A stretch of DNA of 64,000 nucleotides from Pseudomonas rubra (GCF_028656935.1 NZ_JAMDGZ010000048.1:1-64000); one strand, 5' to 3'. Numbered from the stretch's first letter, positions 35,048-44,471 are shown. Numbers and translations: made by a program. Notes: generated by a model not told the origin, from the letters alone.

Positions 35048-37057
35048 ATGTCCCGACTCAACCCCCGGCAACAAGAAGCCGTGAACTACGTCGGCGGCCC
35101 TCTTTTGGTGCTCGCCGGTGCCGGCTCCGGCAAAACCAGCGTGATCACCCGCAAGATCGCGCACCTGATCCAGAACTGTGGCATCCGTGCCCAGTACATC
35201 GTGGCCATGACCTTCACCAACAAGGCCGCGCGGGAGATGAAAGAGCGGGTCGGCACCCTGCTGCGCAAGGGCGAAGGCCGCGGCCTGACCGTGTCGACCT
35301 TCCACAACCTGGGCCTGAACATCATCCGCAAGGAGCATGCGCGGCTGGGCTACAAGCCGGGCTTCTCGATCTTCGACGAGACCGACGTCAAGGCCCTGAT
35401 GACCGACATCATGCAGAAGGAATACTCGGGCGACGACGGCGTCGATGAGATCAAGAACATGATCGGCGCCTGGAAGAACGACCTGATCCTGCCGCCCGAA
35501 GCCCTGGAGAAAGCCCGCAACCCCAAGGAGCAGACGGCGGCGATTGTCTACTCGCACTACCAGCGCACCCTGCGGGCGTTCAACGCGGTGGACTTCGACG
35601 ACCTGATCCTGCAGCCGGTAAAGCTGTTCGAGGAACATGCCGACATCCTCGAAAAGTGGCAGAACCGCGTGCGCTACCTGCTGGTGGACGAGTACCAGGA
35701 CACCAACGCCAGCCAGTACCTGCTGGTGAAGATGCTGATCGGTACCCGCAACCAGTTCACCGTGGTCGGCGACGACGACCAGTCGATCTACGCCTGGCGT
35801 GGCGCTCGGCCAGAAAACCTGATGTTGCTCAAGGAAGACTACCCGTCACTCAAAGTGGTGATGCTGGAGCAGAACTACCGCTCCACCAGCCGCATCCTGC
35901 GCTGCGCCAACGTGCTGATCGCCAACAACCCGCACGCCTTCGAGAAACAGCTGTGGAGCGAGATGGGCCACGGCGACGAGATCCGCGTGATCCGCTGCAA
36001 GAATGAAGATGCCGAGTGCGAGCGAGTGGCCATGGAGATCCTCAGCCTGCACCTGCGCACCGACCGCCCGTACAGCGATTTCGCGATCCTCTACCGCGGT
36101 AACTACCAGGCCAAGCTGATGGAGCTCAAGCTGCAGCACCACCAGGTGCCGTACCGCATGAGCGGCGGCAACAGTTTCTTCGGCCGCCAGGAAGTGAAGG
36201 ACCTGATGGCCTACTTCCGCCTGCTGGTGAACCCGGACGACGACAACGCCTACCTGCGGGTGATCAACGTCCCACGCCGAGAAATCGGCTCGACTACCCT
36301 GGAAAAGCTCGGCAACTATGCCACCGAGCGCAAGGTCTCGATGTACGCGGCCAGCGAGGAGATGGGCCTGCGCGAGCACCTGGACAGCCGTTTCACCGAT
36401 CGCCTGGAGCGTTTCAAGCGCTGGATGGACAAGGTCCGCGAACAGGTTGCCACCGAAGACCCGATCGCCGCCCTGCGCAGCATGATCATGGACATCGACT
36501 ACGAGACCTGGATCCGCACCAACAGCTCCAGCGACAAGGCCGCGGACTTTCGCATGGGCAACGTCTGGTTCCTGATCGACGCGTTGAAAAACACGCTGGA
36601 GAAGGACGAGGACGGCGACATGACCATCGAGGACGCCATCGGCAAGCTGGTGCTGCGTGACATGCTCGAACGCCAGCAAGAGGAAGAGGACGGCGCCGAG
36701 GGCGTGCAGATGATGACCCTGCATGCCTCCAAGGGCCTGGAGTTCCCCTACGTGTTCATCATCGGCATGGAAGAAGAGATCCTGCCGCACCGTTCCAGCA
36801 TCGAGGCCGACACCATCGAGGAAGAACGGCGCCTGGCCTATGTGGGCATTACCCGCGCACGGCAGACCCTGGCCTTCACCTATGCCGCCAAGCGCAAGCA
36901 GTACGGCGAGATCATCGATTGCTCGCCGAGCCGCTTCCTGGATGAGCTGCCCGCCGACGACCTGGCCTGGGAAGGCCTGGACGATGCGCCGACCGAAGTG
37001 AAGGCCGCCCGCGGCAACAATGCACTGGCCGATATCCGTGCCATGCTCAAACGTTAG
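35048..37057 (+). CDS. rep: ATP-dependent DNA helicase Rep
   Basis: The 669-residue SF1A 3'-5' helicase has QQEAVNYVGGPLLVLAGAGSGKTSVITRKI (Q motif and Walker A), MTFTNKAAREMKERV, DEYQDTNASQY, GDDDQSIYAWRGA, LHASKGLEFPYV and AYVGITRARQTL. Rep clears proteins from DNA ahead of replication forks. Length and the absence of the longer UvrD C-terminal tail indicate Rep. Comparison with the island's gajB shows how much shorter the latter is. Confidence 0.95.
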   Translation: MSRLNPRQQEAVNYVGGPLLVLAGAGSGKTSVITRKIAHLIQNCGIRAQYIVAMTFTNKAAREMKERVGTLLRKGEGRGLTVSTFHNLGLNIIRKEHARLGYKPGFSIFDETDVKALMTDIMQKEYSGDDGVDEIKNMIGAWKNDLILPPEALEKARNPKEQTAAIVYSHYQRTLRAFNAVDFDDLILQPVKLFEEHADILEKWQNRVRYLLVDEYQDTNASQYLLVKMLIGTRNQFTVVGDDDQSIYAWRGARPENLMLLKEDYPSLKVVMLEQNYRSTSRILRCANVLIANNPHAFEKQLWSEMGHGDEIRVIRCKNEDAECERVAMEILSLHLRTDRPYSDFAILYRGNYQAKLMELKLQHHQVPYRMSGGNSFFGRQEVKDLMAYFRLLVNPDDDNAYLRVINVPRREIGSTTLEKLGNYATERKVSMYAASEEMGLREHLDSRFTDRLERFKRWMDKVREQVATEDPIAALRSMIMDIDYETWIRTNSSSDKAADFRMGNVWFLIDALKNTLEKDEDGDMTIEDAIGKLVLRDMLERQQEEEDGAEGVQMMTLHASKGLEFPYVFIIGMEEEILPHRSSIEADTIEEERRLAYVGITRARQTLAFTYAAKRKQYGEIIDCSPSRFLDELPADDLAWEGLDDAPTEVKAARGNNALADIRAMLKR

Positions 37058-37120
37058 ATAATCAACCTTTGCTGCGGCGTACTGCCGTGGCCACTCTTGC
37101 TACATCGAGGAAATACCACA

Positions 37121-37693
37121 GTGGAAGCACTGCACCAGAAGATTCGCGAAGAAGGCATCGTGCTTTCCGATCAGGTTCTCAAAGTCGATGCGTTTCTCAA
37201 CCATCAGATCGACCCTGCGCTGATGCAACTGATTGGCGACGAGTTCGCCCGCCTGTTCGCCGACTCCGGTATCACCAAGATCGTCACCATCGAAGCCTCG
37301 GGCATTGCCCCGGCGGTGATGACCGGCCTGAAACTGGGCGTCCCAGTGATTTTCGCGCGCAAGCACCAGTCGCTAACCCTGACCGAGAACCTGCTGGTGG
37401 CTTCGGTGTACTCCTTCACCAAGCAGACTGAAAACACCGTGGCAATCTCCCCACGCCACCTCAACAGCAGCGACCGCGTGCTGGTGATCGACGACTTCCT
37501 GGCCAACGGCAAAGCCTCCCAGGCGCTGATCTCGATCATCAAGCAAGCCGGTGCCACTGTTGCCGGCCTGGGTATCGTCATCGAGAAGTCGTTCCAGGGC
37601 GGCCGCGCCGAGCTGGACAGCCAGGGCTACCGCGTTGAGTCGCTGGCCCGGGTGAAGTCGCTGGAAGGTGGCGTGGTTACTTTCATCGAGTAA
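37121..37693 (+). CDS. xpt: Xanthine phosphoribosyltransferase Xpt
   Basis: The 190-residue type I phosphoribosyltransferase has the PRPP loop VLVIDDFLANGKASQAL and the xanthine-enzyme features MTGLKLGVPVIFARKHQ and SFQGGRAELDSQGY. It converts xanthine to XMP in purine salvage. The start is GTG at 37,121 with GAGGAA upstream, giving the family's (M/V)EALHQKIREEG opening; the longer frame from 37,097 adds an unrelated leader. Its stop is followed by a REP-like hairpin. Confidence 0.93.
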   Translation: MEALHQKIREEGIVLSDQVLKVDAFLNHQIDPALMQLIGDEFARLFADSGITKIVTIEASGIAPAVMTGLKLGVPVIFARKHQSLTLTENLLVASVYSFTKQTENTVAISPRHLNSSDRVLVIDDFLANGKASQALISIIKQAGATVAGLGIVIEKSFQGGRAELDSQGYRVESLARVKSLEGGVVTFIE

Positions 37694-37705
37694 TTCGCGC
37701 TGGCC

Positions 37706-37768
37706 TCATCGCTGGCAAGCCAGCTCCCACGGGTACTGCTTGTGGGAGCTGGCTTGCCAGCGATAGCG
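37706..37768. repeat. Long REP-like palindrome after xpt
   Basis: ATCGCTGGCAAGCCAGCTCC and its partner GGAGCTGGCTTGCCAGCGAT flank CACGGGTACTGCTTGTG. The unit differs from the other REPs here (CTGGC rather than GGGGC core), representing a second REP subtype. It lies between convergent genes. Confidence 0.83.
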
Positions 37769-37771
37769 TCC

Positions 37772-39685
37772 TCAAGGGGACGCCGTAGCCTGCAACCCCG
37801 CCAGCAACAGCCGCTGATACAACTCCTCCTTCAGCCCCTGCGGCTGCGCCAACCCCATCCGCGCCACCTGCGCAGCAAACGCCTCGGGTGCCGGTGCATC
37901 CAGCGCCGCCTTGCCCAGCTCCAGCACTTCGCTCAGCTTGAACTTGCTCTTGAGCCAATTCAGCGCGCGCAACAAATCACGCTCCTCGGCGCTAAAGTCA
38001 CTGCCCAGCGGATACTCCGGGAACAACCCTGAGTGCCTGGCCCGCAGCGCCTGTAAACGTTGCGGGGTGTTGTCGGTGAAGCGCTGATCCAGCCGGAAAT
38101 CCTTCGGCAGCTTGCCGGCCTTCTGCGCCCGCTCGATCAACCCCGGCTGAAAGCGCGAGTCACTGATCGCCAGCAAACGGCCAATGACCTCGGCATCGGT
38201 CTGCCCGCGCAGGTCGGCAATACCGTACTCGGTGACGACGATATCGCGCAGGTGCCGGGGAATGGTGCAGTGTCCATACTCCCAGACCAGGTTGGAGCTG
38301 ACCTCACCACCGGCTTCACGCCAGCTGCGCAACAGCAGAATCGAGCGCGCACCTTCAAGAGCATGGCCTTGGGCGACGAAGTTGTACTGCCCGCCGACCC
38401 CGCTCAGTACCCGGCCATCTTCCAGTTGGTCGGCCACCCCGGCGCCCATCAAGGTCATGCTGAACACCGTGTTGATAAAGCGTGCATCCCGGCGCTGCAG
38501 GCGCTTGAGCGACTCCTGGCCGTACAACTCGTTGATGTAGCTGATGGCGCTCATGGCAAAGCGTTTACGCAGGCTTGGCGGCATTTCCCGCAAGCGCTGG
38601 TAAAACCCCTGCGGGCCGAGGAAGAAGCCACCATGAACCAGCACGCCCTGATCATCCAGTTGCCCGTTGTTGGCCGCCTGCTGGCGAGCCTCGTCGGGGT
38701 AGACCGGACGACGGATTATCCCGGCCTCGACCAGCGCCAGCAGGCCGTTGACGAACATTTCACTGCAACCATAAAGGCCATGGGCGAAGGGTTGAATGCC
38801 ACCTTCGCGTTCGATCAGGGTATGCCAGGGCTGCACGTCAAGATCGTCCAGCAACGCCTGATACGCCGCGCTGTCCGCCTGGCGCGCCAGCAGCCCGGCG
38901 GTGAGCGCATCGCCCATGGCGCCGATGCCGATCTGCAGCGTGCCGCCATCGCGCACCAAGGCGCTGGCGTGCAGGCCGATGAAGTGGTCCTGGGTGGTAA
39001 CCGGCATGTTCGGTGTGGAGAACAACCGGGTGCGTTCGGGGCTGTCGATCAGCAGATCGAAGTCTTCTTGCGCCAGCTCCGAGGCGCCCGGCATGTACGG
39101 CAGTTCGGCGTGGACCTGGCCAAGCATCAGAATGGTTTCACCAGCCGCTCGGCGGCGGGCGATCATCGGCAGCAGATCGAGGGTGATGTCCGGGTTGCAG
39201 CTCAGGCTCAGGTGGCCGGGGTGTTCCGGGTCTTGCGCAACCAGTTGCGCCACCAGGTTCAAACCCTTGGCGTTGATATCCCGCGCCGCATGGCTGTAGT
39301 TGCTGCTGACGTAGTCCTGCTGGGCTGTGACGCTGTGCAGCAGGCTGCCGGGCTGCATGAAGAACTGTTCGACGCGGATGTTGGCCGGTAGCTGGTCGCG
39401 ACGCAGATCGTGCAGGTACGCAAGCTCGAGGTAATCGGCGAATACCCGCTCGATGAAGGGCTCAAGAAAGCGTCGCTGCAGGCCGTCTCCCAGGTCCGGG
39501 CGGCCAAGGCTCAAGGCGGTGTAGATCGTCAGTCGCCGCTCGGGCAATTGACGTATCCGCGCGTACAGGGCGTTGACGAAACGGTTGGGCTTGCCCAGCC
39601 CCAGCGGCAGGCCCATGTGGATATGCGCCGGCAGGCGTGCCAGTACTTCATCCACGGCATTGTCGATCGAACAGCTGTGCGCCAT
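37772..39685 (-). CDS. Acetyl-CoA hydrolase/CoA-transferase family protein
   Basis: The 637-residue protein has the acetyl-CoA hydrolase/transferase fold: an N-terminal part with IHMGLPLGLGKPNRFVNAL, a middle part with GIGAMGDALTAGLL, and a C-terminal part with GVGGQYNFVAQGHAL and VVTEYGIADLRGQTD. It is longer than typical bacterial succinyl- or acetate-CoA transferases (about 500), so the substrate is uncertain. The ATG at 39,685 has a consensus AGGAGG seven bases upstream and is chosen over a start 27 codons earlier. It lies downstream of the cytochrome gene on the same strand, behind a terminator. Confidence 0.82.
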   Translation of the reverse strand: MAHSCSIDNAVDEVLARLPAHIHMGLPLGLGKPNRFVNALYARIRQLPERRLTIYTALSLGRPDLGDGLQRRFLEPFIERVFADYLELAYLHDLRRDQLPANIRVEQFFMQPGSLLHSVTAQQDYVSSNYSHAARDINAKGLNLVAQLVAQDPEHPGHLSLSCNPDITLDLLPMIARRRAAGETILMLGQVHAELPYMPGASELAQEDFDLLIDSPERTRLFSTPNMPVTTQDHFIGLHASALVRDGGTLQIGIGAMGDALTAGLLARQADSAAYQALLDDLDVQPWHTLIEREGGIQPFAHGLYGCSEMFVNGLLALVEAGIIRRPVYPDEARQQAANNGQLDDQGVLVHGGFFLGPQGFYQRLREMPPSLRKRFAMSAISYINELYGQESLKRLQRRDARFINTVFSMTLMGAGVADQLEDGRVLSGVGGQYNFVAQGHALEGARSILLLRSWREAGGEVSSNLVWEYGHCTIPRHLRDIVVTEYGIADLRGQTDAEVIGRLLAISDSRFQPGLIERAQKAGKLPKDFRLDQRFTDNTPQRLQALRARHSGLFPEYPLGSDFSAEERDLLRALNWLKSKFKLSEVLELGKAALDAPAPEAFAAQVARMGLAQPQGLKEELYQRLLLAGLQATASP

Positions 39686-39765
39686 CTCGGCCTCCTGCGG
39701 CATTGCTTGAACAGGTTGGACCGAGCATGCCGCCTGATTGCCGCGCTGACCAGCGCTAAAAAGCA

Positions 39766-39790
39766 CAAAGCCCGCACGTGGCGGGCTTTG
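39766..39790 (-). terminator. Intrinsic terminator of the cytochrome c5 gene
   Basis: CAAAGCCCGC and GCGGGCTTTG form a perfect 10-bp stem around ACGTG. On the minus strand the stem is followed by TGCTTTTT, the expected U-rich tract, 18 bp after the cytochrome stop. Confidence 0.8.
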
Positions 39791-39807
39791 TTGAGCAAGC
39801 GCTGGGC

Positions 39808-40230
39808 TTACAGGCCGGACATCTTCTTGATGGCGCCCATCAGGTCGTCATCCGAGCAGTCGGCGCAGGTGCCTTTGGGCGGCATGGCGTTGATACCGGT
39901 AATGGCCTTGGCAAGGATGCCGTCCAGACCACCCTGGTGGTCGGAGCGCTCTTTCCAGGCAGCGGTATCGCCGATCTTCGGTGCGCCGAGCAAGCCAGTG
40001 CTATGGCAAGCATTGCAGTGCTTGGCGATGATTTCGTCCGGGGTCTTGGCTCCGCCACCGCCAGCAGATGCTGCGACTTCCATACCCTTGCATTCCTGAC
40101 CCTGCACACACACCTGGCCGACCGGTTCGAGTCGCTTGGCGATGTCGTCGTTGGTCACAGCTTGTGCGCTGACTGCCCAAAGGGCCAATACGGCAGCTGG
40201 TACGGCCAGCATTTTCTTGATTAGATTCAC
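39808..40230 (-). CDS. Cytochrome c5-type periplasmic monohaem protein
   Basis: The 140-residue protein has a signal peptide (NLIKKMLAVPAAVLALWAVSAQA), a haem c site CNACH and the C-terminal methionine ligand region INAMPPKG, plus a Cys pair (CADC) typical of cytochrome c5. It carries electrons in the periplasm. The start is a GTG at 40,230 preceded by GAGGGTG; the longer open frame would place a polar leader before the signal peptide. Confidence 0.88.
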   Translation of the reverse strand: MNLIKKMLAVPAAVLALWAVSAQAVTNDDIAKRLEPVGQVCVQGQECKGMEVAASAGGGGAKTPDEIIAKHCNACHSTGLLGAPKIGDTAAWKERSDHQGGLDGILAKAITGINAMPPKGTCADCSDDDLMGAIKKMSGL

Positions 40231-40369
40231 GCGTACACCCTCATGGTGGCTAGTCACGCCCGCGGCCACGGTTTCGCAGGCGGCGCAAGTATAACGGGAA
40301 CCCTGCCTCACCGAAACAACCCTAGTGTCCAAAGGGTCTTAGCCGCGACAATCCGCCGCGCAATGGCCG

Positions 40370-40918
40370 CTAGAAGTTGGCCGGCGTCGCCGCGCTGATC
40401 AGCCGGGCCGGCTCATCATAAGGATTGCGGAAACGGTGCGGCTTGGTACTTTCAAAATAGTAGCTGTCGCCCGCTTCGAGGATGAAAGTTTCCAGGCCAA
40501 CCACCAACTCCAGGCGGCCTTCAAGGAGGATGCCGGTCTCTTCGCCATCATGGGTGAGCATTTCTTCACCGGTGTCGGCACCTGGCGGATAGACCTCGTT
40601 GAGAAAGGCGATAGCCCGGCTCGGGTGTGCCTTGCCGACCAGCTTCATGGTCACCGCACCGTCCGAAATGTCGATCAGCTCGTGGGCTTTATAGACGATC
40701 TGAGTGGGGTTTTCCGGTTGCAGCTCTTCGGAAAAGAACTCGACCATGGACATCGGAATGCCGCTCAGCACCTTGCGCAGCGAGCTGATGGAAGGGCTGA
40801 CGCTGTTCTTCTCGATCATCGAGATGGTGCTGTTGGTGACGCCCGCACGTTTGGCGAGTTCACGCTGTGACAGGCCCTTGAGCTTGCGAATGGCTTGCAG
40901 TCGTTCACCGACGTCCAA
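40370..40918 (-). CDS. XRE-cupin transcriptional regulator (PuuR-like)
   Basis: The 182-residue regulator has an XRE helix-turn-helix (LSQRELAKRAGVTNSTISMIE) and a C-terminal cupin domain (GEETGILLEGRLELVVG ... DSYYFESTKPHRF). Related proteins control putrescine or amino-acid catabolism. The start is set at TTG (40,918) with AGGAGG upstream, giving the standard family opening DVGERLQAIRKLKGLSQRE; the longer frame adds 17 residues. It lies downstream of dadX on the same strand, and genes for polyamine-type oxidation lie nearby. Confidence 0.85.
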   Translation of the reverse strand: MDVGERLQAIRKLKGLSQRELAKRAGVTNSTISMIEKNSVSPSISSLRKVLSGIPMSMVEFFSEELQPENPTQIVYKAHELIDISDGAVTMKLVGKAHPSRAIAFLNEVYPPGADTGEEMLTHDGEETGILLEGRLELVVGLETFILEAGDSYYFESTKPHRFRNPYDEPARLISAATPANF

Positions 40919-41026
40919 TGCTTGCGCCCTCCTAAACGAACGAGTGGGGTCGAAATTGAACGGTATCATCGCAACAGCGTTCAGTATTTACAACACTTCG
41001 ACCCGCAGCCTGTCCGCTTTGGCGCC

Positions 41027-42100
41027 TTAATCGCCGCTGTAGTCCAGCGGTACGCGCTTGAGGTTGCAGAAAATCTGGTAAGGGATGTTGCCAGCATGCA
41101 TGGCGACTTCGCTGGCCAGCACGTTTTTGCCCCACAGCTCTACTGGGCTGCCGAGGCCCGCTTCCGGCACGTCGGTGAGGTCAATGCAGAGCATGTCCAT
41201 CGATACCCGACCGATCAGCTGGGTACGTTTACCGGCTACCAGCACGGGTGTGCCGTTTGGCGCCTGGCGTGGGTAGCCATCGGCGTACCCCATGGCTACC
41301 ACGCCGACCCGGGTCGGGCGCGGGCTGATGAACTTGGCGCCATAACCCACAGGTTCGCCAGCCGGCAGCTCACGCACGCTGATCACCCGCGACTGCACGG
41401 TCATCACCGGCTGCAGGCGCGCAGCTTCGGCCTGAGCCACCTCGAACGGTGTGGCGCCGTAGAGCATCAGGCCCGGGCGCACCCAGTCGCTGGGCATGTT
41501 CGGCCAACCGAGCACGGCGGGCGAGTTGCGCAGGCTGACCTCAGCGCTCAGGCCCTGGCGTGCAGCCTGGAACACCGCCAGCTGTTCATTGCTGGCATCG
41601 CTGTCGAGTTCGTCGGCACGGGCAAAGTGGCTCATCAAGACGATACGCGCGACCTTGCCGCTGGCCAGCAGGCGCTGGTACGCGACCTGGTAATCCTTGG
41701 CGTGCAAGCCAACCCGGTGCATGCCCGAGTCGAGCTTGAGCCACACCGTAATCGGCTTGCTCAGGTGCGCCTGCTCGATCGCTTCCAGCTGCCACAGTGA
41801 ATGCACCACACACCACAGGTCATGCTGGGCGATCAGTTGCAGCTCACTGGCTTCGAAAAAGCCTTCGAGCAGCAACACTGGCGGCTTGATCCCGGCGGCG
41901 CGCAGCTCCAGCGCTTCTTCGATGCAGGCTACGGCAAAACCATCGACTTGCTGCTCCAGCGCCAGGGCGCATCGCACCGCACCATGACCATAGGCATCGG
42001 CCTTGATCACGGCCAGGGCTTTGGCGCCGGTCAGCTCGCGGGCAAGTTGATAGTTGTGACGCAGGGCTTGAAGATCGATCAGGGCACGGGCAGGACGCAT
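41027..42100 (-). CDS. dadX: Catabolic alanine racemase DadX
   Basis: The 357-residue PLP enzyme has the lysine motif AVIKADAYGHG, RVGL in the SGMHRVGLH segment, and the second catalytic region VSMDMLCIDLTDVP. It interconverts L- and D-alanine. As part of the dadA-ridA-dadX operon it serves alanine catabolism rather than only wall synthesis. The start at 42,100 matches family alignment (MRPARALIDLQALRHNY); the longer frame adds 26 residues. Confidence 0.92.
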   Translation of the reverse strand: MRPARALIDLQALRHNYQLARELTGAKALAVIKADAYGHGAVRCALALEQQVDGFAVACIEEALELRAAGIKPPVLLLEGFFEASELQLIAQHDLWCVVHSLWQLEAIEQAHLSKPITVWLKLDSGMHRVGLHAKDYQVAYQRLLASGKVARIVLMSHFARADELDSDASNEQLAVFQAARQGLSAEVSLRNSPAVLGWPNMPSDWVRPGLMLYGATPFEVAQAEAARLQPVMTVQSRVISVRELPAGEPVGYGAKFISPRPTRVGVVAMGYADGYPRQAPNGTPVLVAGKRTQLIGRVSMDMLCIDLTDVPEAGLGSPVELWGKNVLASEVAMHAGNIPYQIFCNLKRVPLDYSGD

Positions 42101-42196
42101 GACGGCAGCCTTCTGGGCAGTCTGGTTAGAAGTAAAAAGCCCGGCGCCCGCAGGCGGCTGGTCGGCCGCCAACGGCACCGGGTGAGGGATCGGGTG

Positions 42197-42550
42197 TTAC
42201 GGCAGTGCGGCGACCACCGACAGCTCGACGAGGATTTCCGGTTCGCACAGCTTGGCTTCGACGGTGGCGCGGGCCGGCGCGACGCCCTTGGGCAGCCACT
42301 TGTCCCATACCGCGTTCATGCCCTGAAAGTGCGCGTCGATGTCCTTGAGGTAAATGGTCACCGACAACAGGCGGCTCTTGTCGGTGCCTGCCAGGTCCAG
42401 CAGGCGCTCGATATTGCCCAGGGTTTCACGGGTTTGCTGTTCAATCCCGGCATTCATGTCGTCACCCACCTGGCCCGCGAGATAGACGGTGCCGTTATGG
42501 GTGACGATCTGGCTCATGCGCTCATTGGTGAGCTGGCGCTGGACTGACAT
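42197..42550 (-). CDS. RidA-family enamine/imine deaminase
   Basis: The 117-residue RidA/YjgF protein has VYLAGQVGDD, TIYLKDIDAHFQGMN and PARATVEAKL, whose Arg is the substrate-binding residue. It should hydrolyse the 2-imino acids that DadA produces. It lies between dadA (overlap of 29 bp) and dadX, so the pathway order matches the gene order. AGGAGC precedes the ATG at 42,550. Confidence 0.9.
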   Translation of the reverse strand: MSVQRQLTNERMSQIVTHNGTVYLAGQVGDDMNAGIEQQTRETLGNIERLLDLAGTDKSRLLSVTIYLKDIDAHFQGMNAVWDKWLPKGVAPARATVEAKLCEPEILVELSVVAALP

Positions 42551-43823
42551 GCTTGGCAGGCTCCTGGTGTTTTCCGTAGCGAGAGATATCGAGGCCTTCG
42601 GCACTGATCTGCGGCTTCTTGCGCGCAATCAGGTCGGCCAACAGGCGACCGGAACCGCAGGCCATGGTCCAGCCCAGGGTGCCGTGACCGGTGTTGAGGA
42701 ACAGGTTACGGAACGGTGTGGCACCGACGATCGGCGTACCGTCCGGGGTGGTCGGGCGCAGGCCGGTCCAGAAACTGGCCTGGCTCAGGTCGCCGCCACG
42801 AGGATAAAGGTCATTGACGATCATCTCCAGGGTTTCGCGCCGACGCGGATTCAGCGACAGGTCAAAACCGGCGATTTCAGCCATGCCGCCAACGCGGATG
42901 CGGTTGTCGAAACGGGTGATCGCGACCTTGTAGGTTTCGTCGAGAATGGTCGAAGTCGGCGCCATGCCCGGGTCGGTGATCGGCACGGTCAGCGAGTAGC
43001 CTTTGAGCGGGTAGACCGGGGCCTTGATGCCCAGCGGCTTGAGCAACTGCGGCGAGTAGCTGCCCAAGGCCAGCACGTAGCGGTCGGCGGTTTCCAGCTT
43101 GCCGTCGATCCAGACACCATTGATGCGGTCACCGGCGTAGTCCAGGCGCTGAATGTCCTGGCCAAAGCGGAACTCGACACCCAGCTTGATCGCCATTTCC
43201 GCCAGGCGGGTAGTGAACAGCTGGCAGTCGCCGGTCTGGTCGTTGGGCAGGCGCAGGGCACCGGCGAGGATATCGGTGACATTGGCCAGGGCCGGTTCGA
43301 CGCGGGCAATACCTTCGCGGTCGAGCACCTCGTAAGGCACACCGGACTGTTCGAGGACGGCGATATCCTTGGCGGCGTTGTCCAGTTGCGCCTGGGTGCG
43401 GAACAGTTGAGTCGTACCAAGGGTGCGGCCTTCGTAGGCAATACCGGTTTCGGCACGCAGCTCGTCGAGGCAGTCACGGCTGTACTCGGACAGGCGTACC
43501 ATGCGCTCCTTGTTCACCGCATAACGATTGGCGGTGCAGTTGCGCAGCATTTGCGCCATCCACAGGTACTGGTCGATGTCGGCGGTGGCTTTGATGGCCA
43601 GCGGTGCGTGGCGCTCGAGCAGCCACTTGATGGCCTTGAGCGGCACACCCGGGGCAGCCCAGGGCGATGCGTAACCAGGCGAGACCTGGCCGGCGTTGGC
43701 AAAGCTGGTTTCCATGGCGACTGCCGGTTGACGGTCGACCACGACGACCTCGAACCCTTGCCGTGCCAGATAGTAGGCACTGGCGGTTCCGATCACACCG
43801 CTACCAAGCACCAGAACTCGCAT
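42522..43823 (-). CDS. dadA: D-amino acid dehydrogenase DadA
   Basis: The 433-residue flavoprotein opens with the FAD motif VLVLGSGVIGTASAYYLA and ends with the family's GHGTLGWTMACGSGRLLADL. It oxidises D-alanine and other D-amino acids at the membrane, passing electrons to the respiratory chain. It is the first gene of dadA-ridA-dadX, divergent from an Lrp-type gene. Its leader contains AACAACAA, an Hfq/Crc target motif. Confidence 0.94.
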   Translation of the reverse strand: MRVLVLGSGVIGTASAYYLARQGFEVVVVDRQPAVAMETSFANAGQVSPGYASPWAAPGVPLKAIKWLLERHAPLAIKATADIDQYLWMAQMLRNCTANRYAVNKERMVRLSEYSRDCLDELRAETGIAYEGRTLGTTQLFRTQAQLDNAAKDIAVLEQSGVPYEVLDREGIARVEPALANVTDILAGALRLPNDQTGDCQLFTTRLAEMAIKLGVEFRFGQDIQRLDYAGDRINGVWIDGKLETADRYVLALGSYSPQLLKPLGIKAPVYPLKGYSLTVPITDPGMAPTSTILDETYKVAITRFDNRIRVGGMAEIAGFDLSLNPRRRETLEMIVNDLYPRGGDLSQASFWTGLRPTTPDGTPIVGATPFRNLFLNTGHGTLGWTMACGSGRLLADLIARKKPQISAEGLDISRYGKHQEPAKHVSPAPAHQ

Positions 43824-43857
43824 GTTTATTACCCTCGACGCAGCGTACCGCTGACAT

Positions 43858-43865
43858 TTGTTGTT
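43858..43865 (-). promoter_or_regulatory. AACAACAA Crc/Hfq target motif in the dadA leader
   Basis: The minus strand reads AACAACAA 34 bases before the dadA ATG, matching the AAnAAnAA motif bound by Hfq with Crc. It suggests catabolite repression of D-alanine use. Confidence 0.4.
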
Positions 43866-43901
43866 AATGGCGTAGATGCGCGCAGTATAGGAAGGTATGA
43901 C

Positions 43902-43916
43902 CAGTGCTTTTCACTG
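43902..43916. promoter_or_regulatory. Palindrome in the dadA/lrp divergent promoter region
   Basis: CAGTG-CTTTT-CACTG is a 5+5 inverted repeat midway between the divergent starts, in an AT-rich stretch. It is a reasonable Lrp-type operator. Confidence 0.45.
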
Positions 43917-43979
43917 TATAAAAGCCTATATTTGGCGAGAATTCTCGGCAAGGTTGGCTTTTACGGAGGGGCATCCACT

Positions 43980-44468
43980 ATGAGAACCCAGCACCAAAGC
44001 AAACGTGAACTGGACAAGATCGACCGCAATATCCTGCGCATCCTGCAGGCAGATGGACGTATCTCGTTCACTGAACTGGGCGAAAAGGTCGGCCTGTCGA
44101 CCACCCCCTGCACCGAGCGGGTCCGGCGCCTGGAGCGCGAAGGGATCATCATGGGCTACAACGCCCGGCTCAATCCGCAGCACTTGAAGGGCAGCCTGCT
44201 GGTGTTCGTCGAGATCAGCCTGGACTACAAGTCGGGCGACACCTTCGAGGAGTTCCGACGTGCCGTGCTGAAATTGCCCCATGTACTGGAATGCCACCTG
44301 GTGTCCGGCGACTTCGATTACCTGGTCAAGGCGCGGATTTCCGAGATGGCGTCCTACCGCAAACTGCTGGGTGACATTCTGCTCAAGCTGCCGCATGTGC
44401 GCGAGTCGAAGAGCTACATCGTCATGGAAGAAGTGAAGGAAAGCCTCAACCTGCCCATTCCGGACTGA
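43980..44468 (+). CDS. Lrp/AsnC-family regulator (DadR-like)
   Basis: The 162-residue regulator has an N-terminal helix-turn-helix (ISFTELGEKVGLSTTPCTERVRRLE) and an AsnC ligand domain (GDFDYLVKARI). The family responds to leucine or alanine. Placement opposite dadA fits the alanine-responsive activator of the dad operon in Pseudomonas. GGAGGGG lies upstream of the ATG at 43,980. Confidence 0.9.
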   Translation: MRTQHQSKRELDKIDRNILRILQADGRISFTELGEKVGLSTTPCTERVRRLEREGIIMGYNARLNPQHLKGSLLVFVEISLDYKSGDTFEEFRRAVLKLPHVLECHLVSGDFDYLVKARISEMASYRKLLGDILLKLPHVRESKSYIVMEEVKESLNLPIPD

Positions 44469-44471
44469 GGC

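Noticed and set aside
38060..39391. 443-codon open frame opposite the CoA-transferase gene
   Set aside because: Antisense frame kept open by high GC; the other strand encodes a clear enzyme.
42489..43979. Long plus-strand frame running through dadA antisense into the Lrp gene
   Set aside because: The Lrp protein begins at the ATG at 43,980 with a good ribosome-binding site; the upstream 490 codons are dadA antisense.
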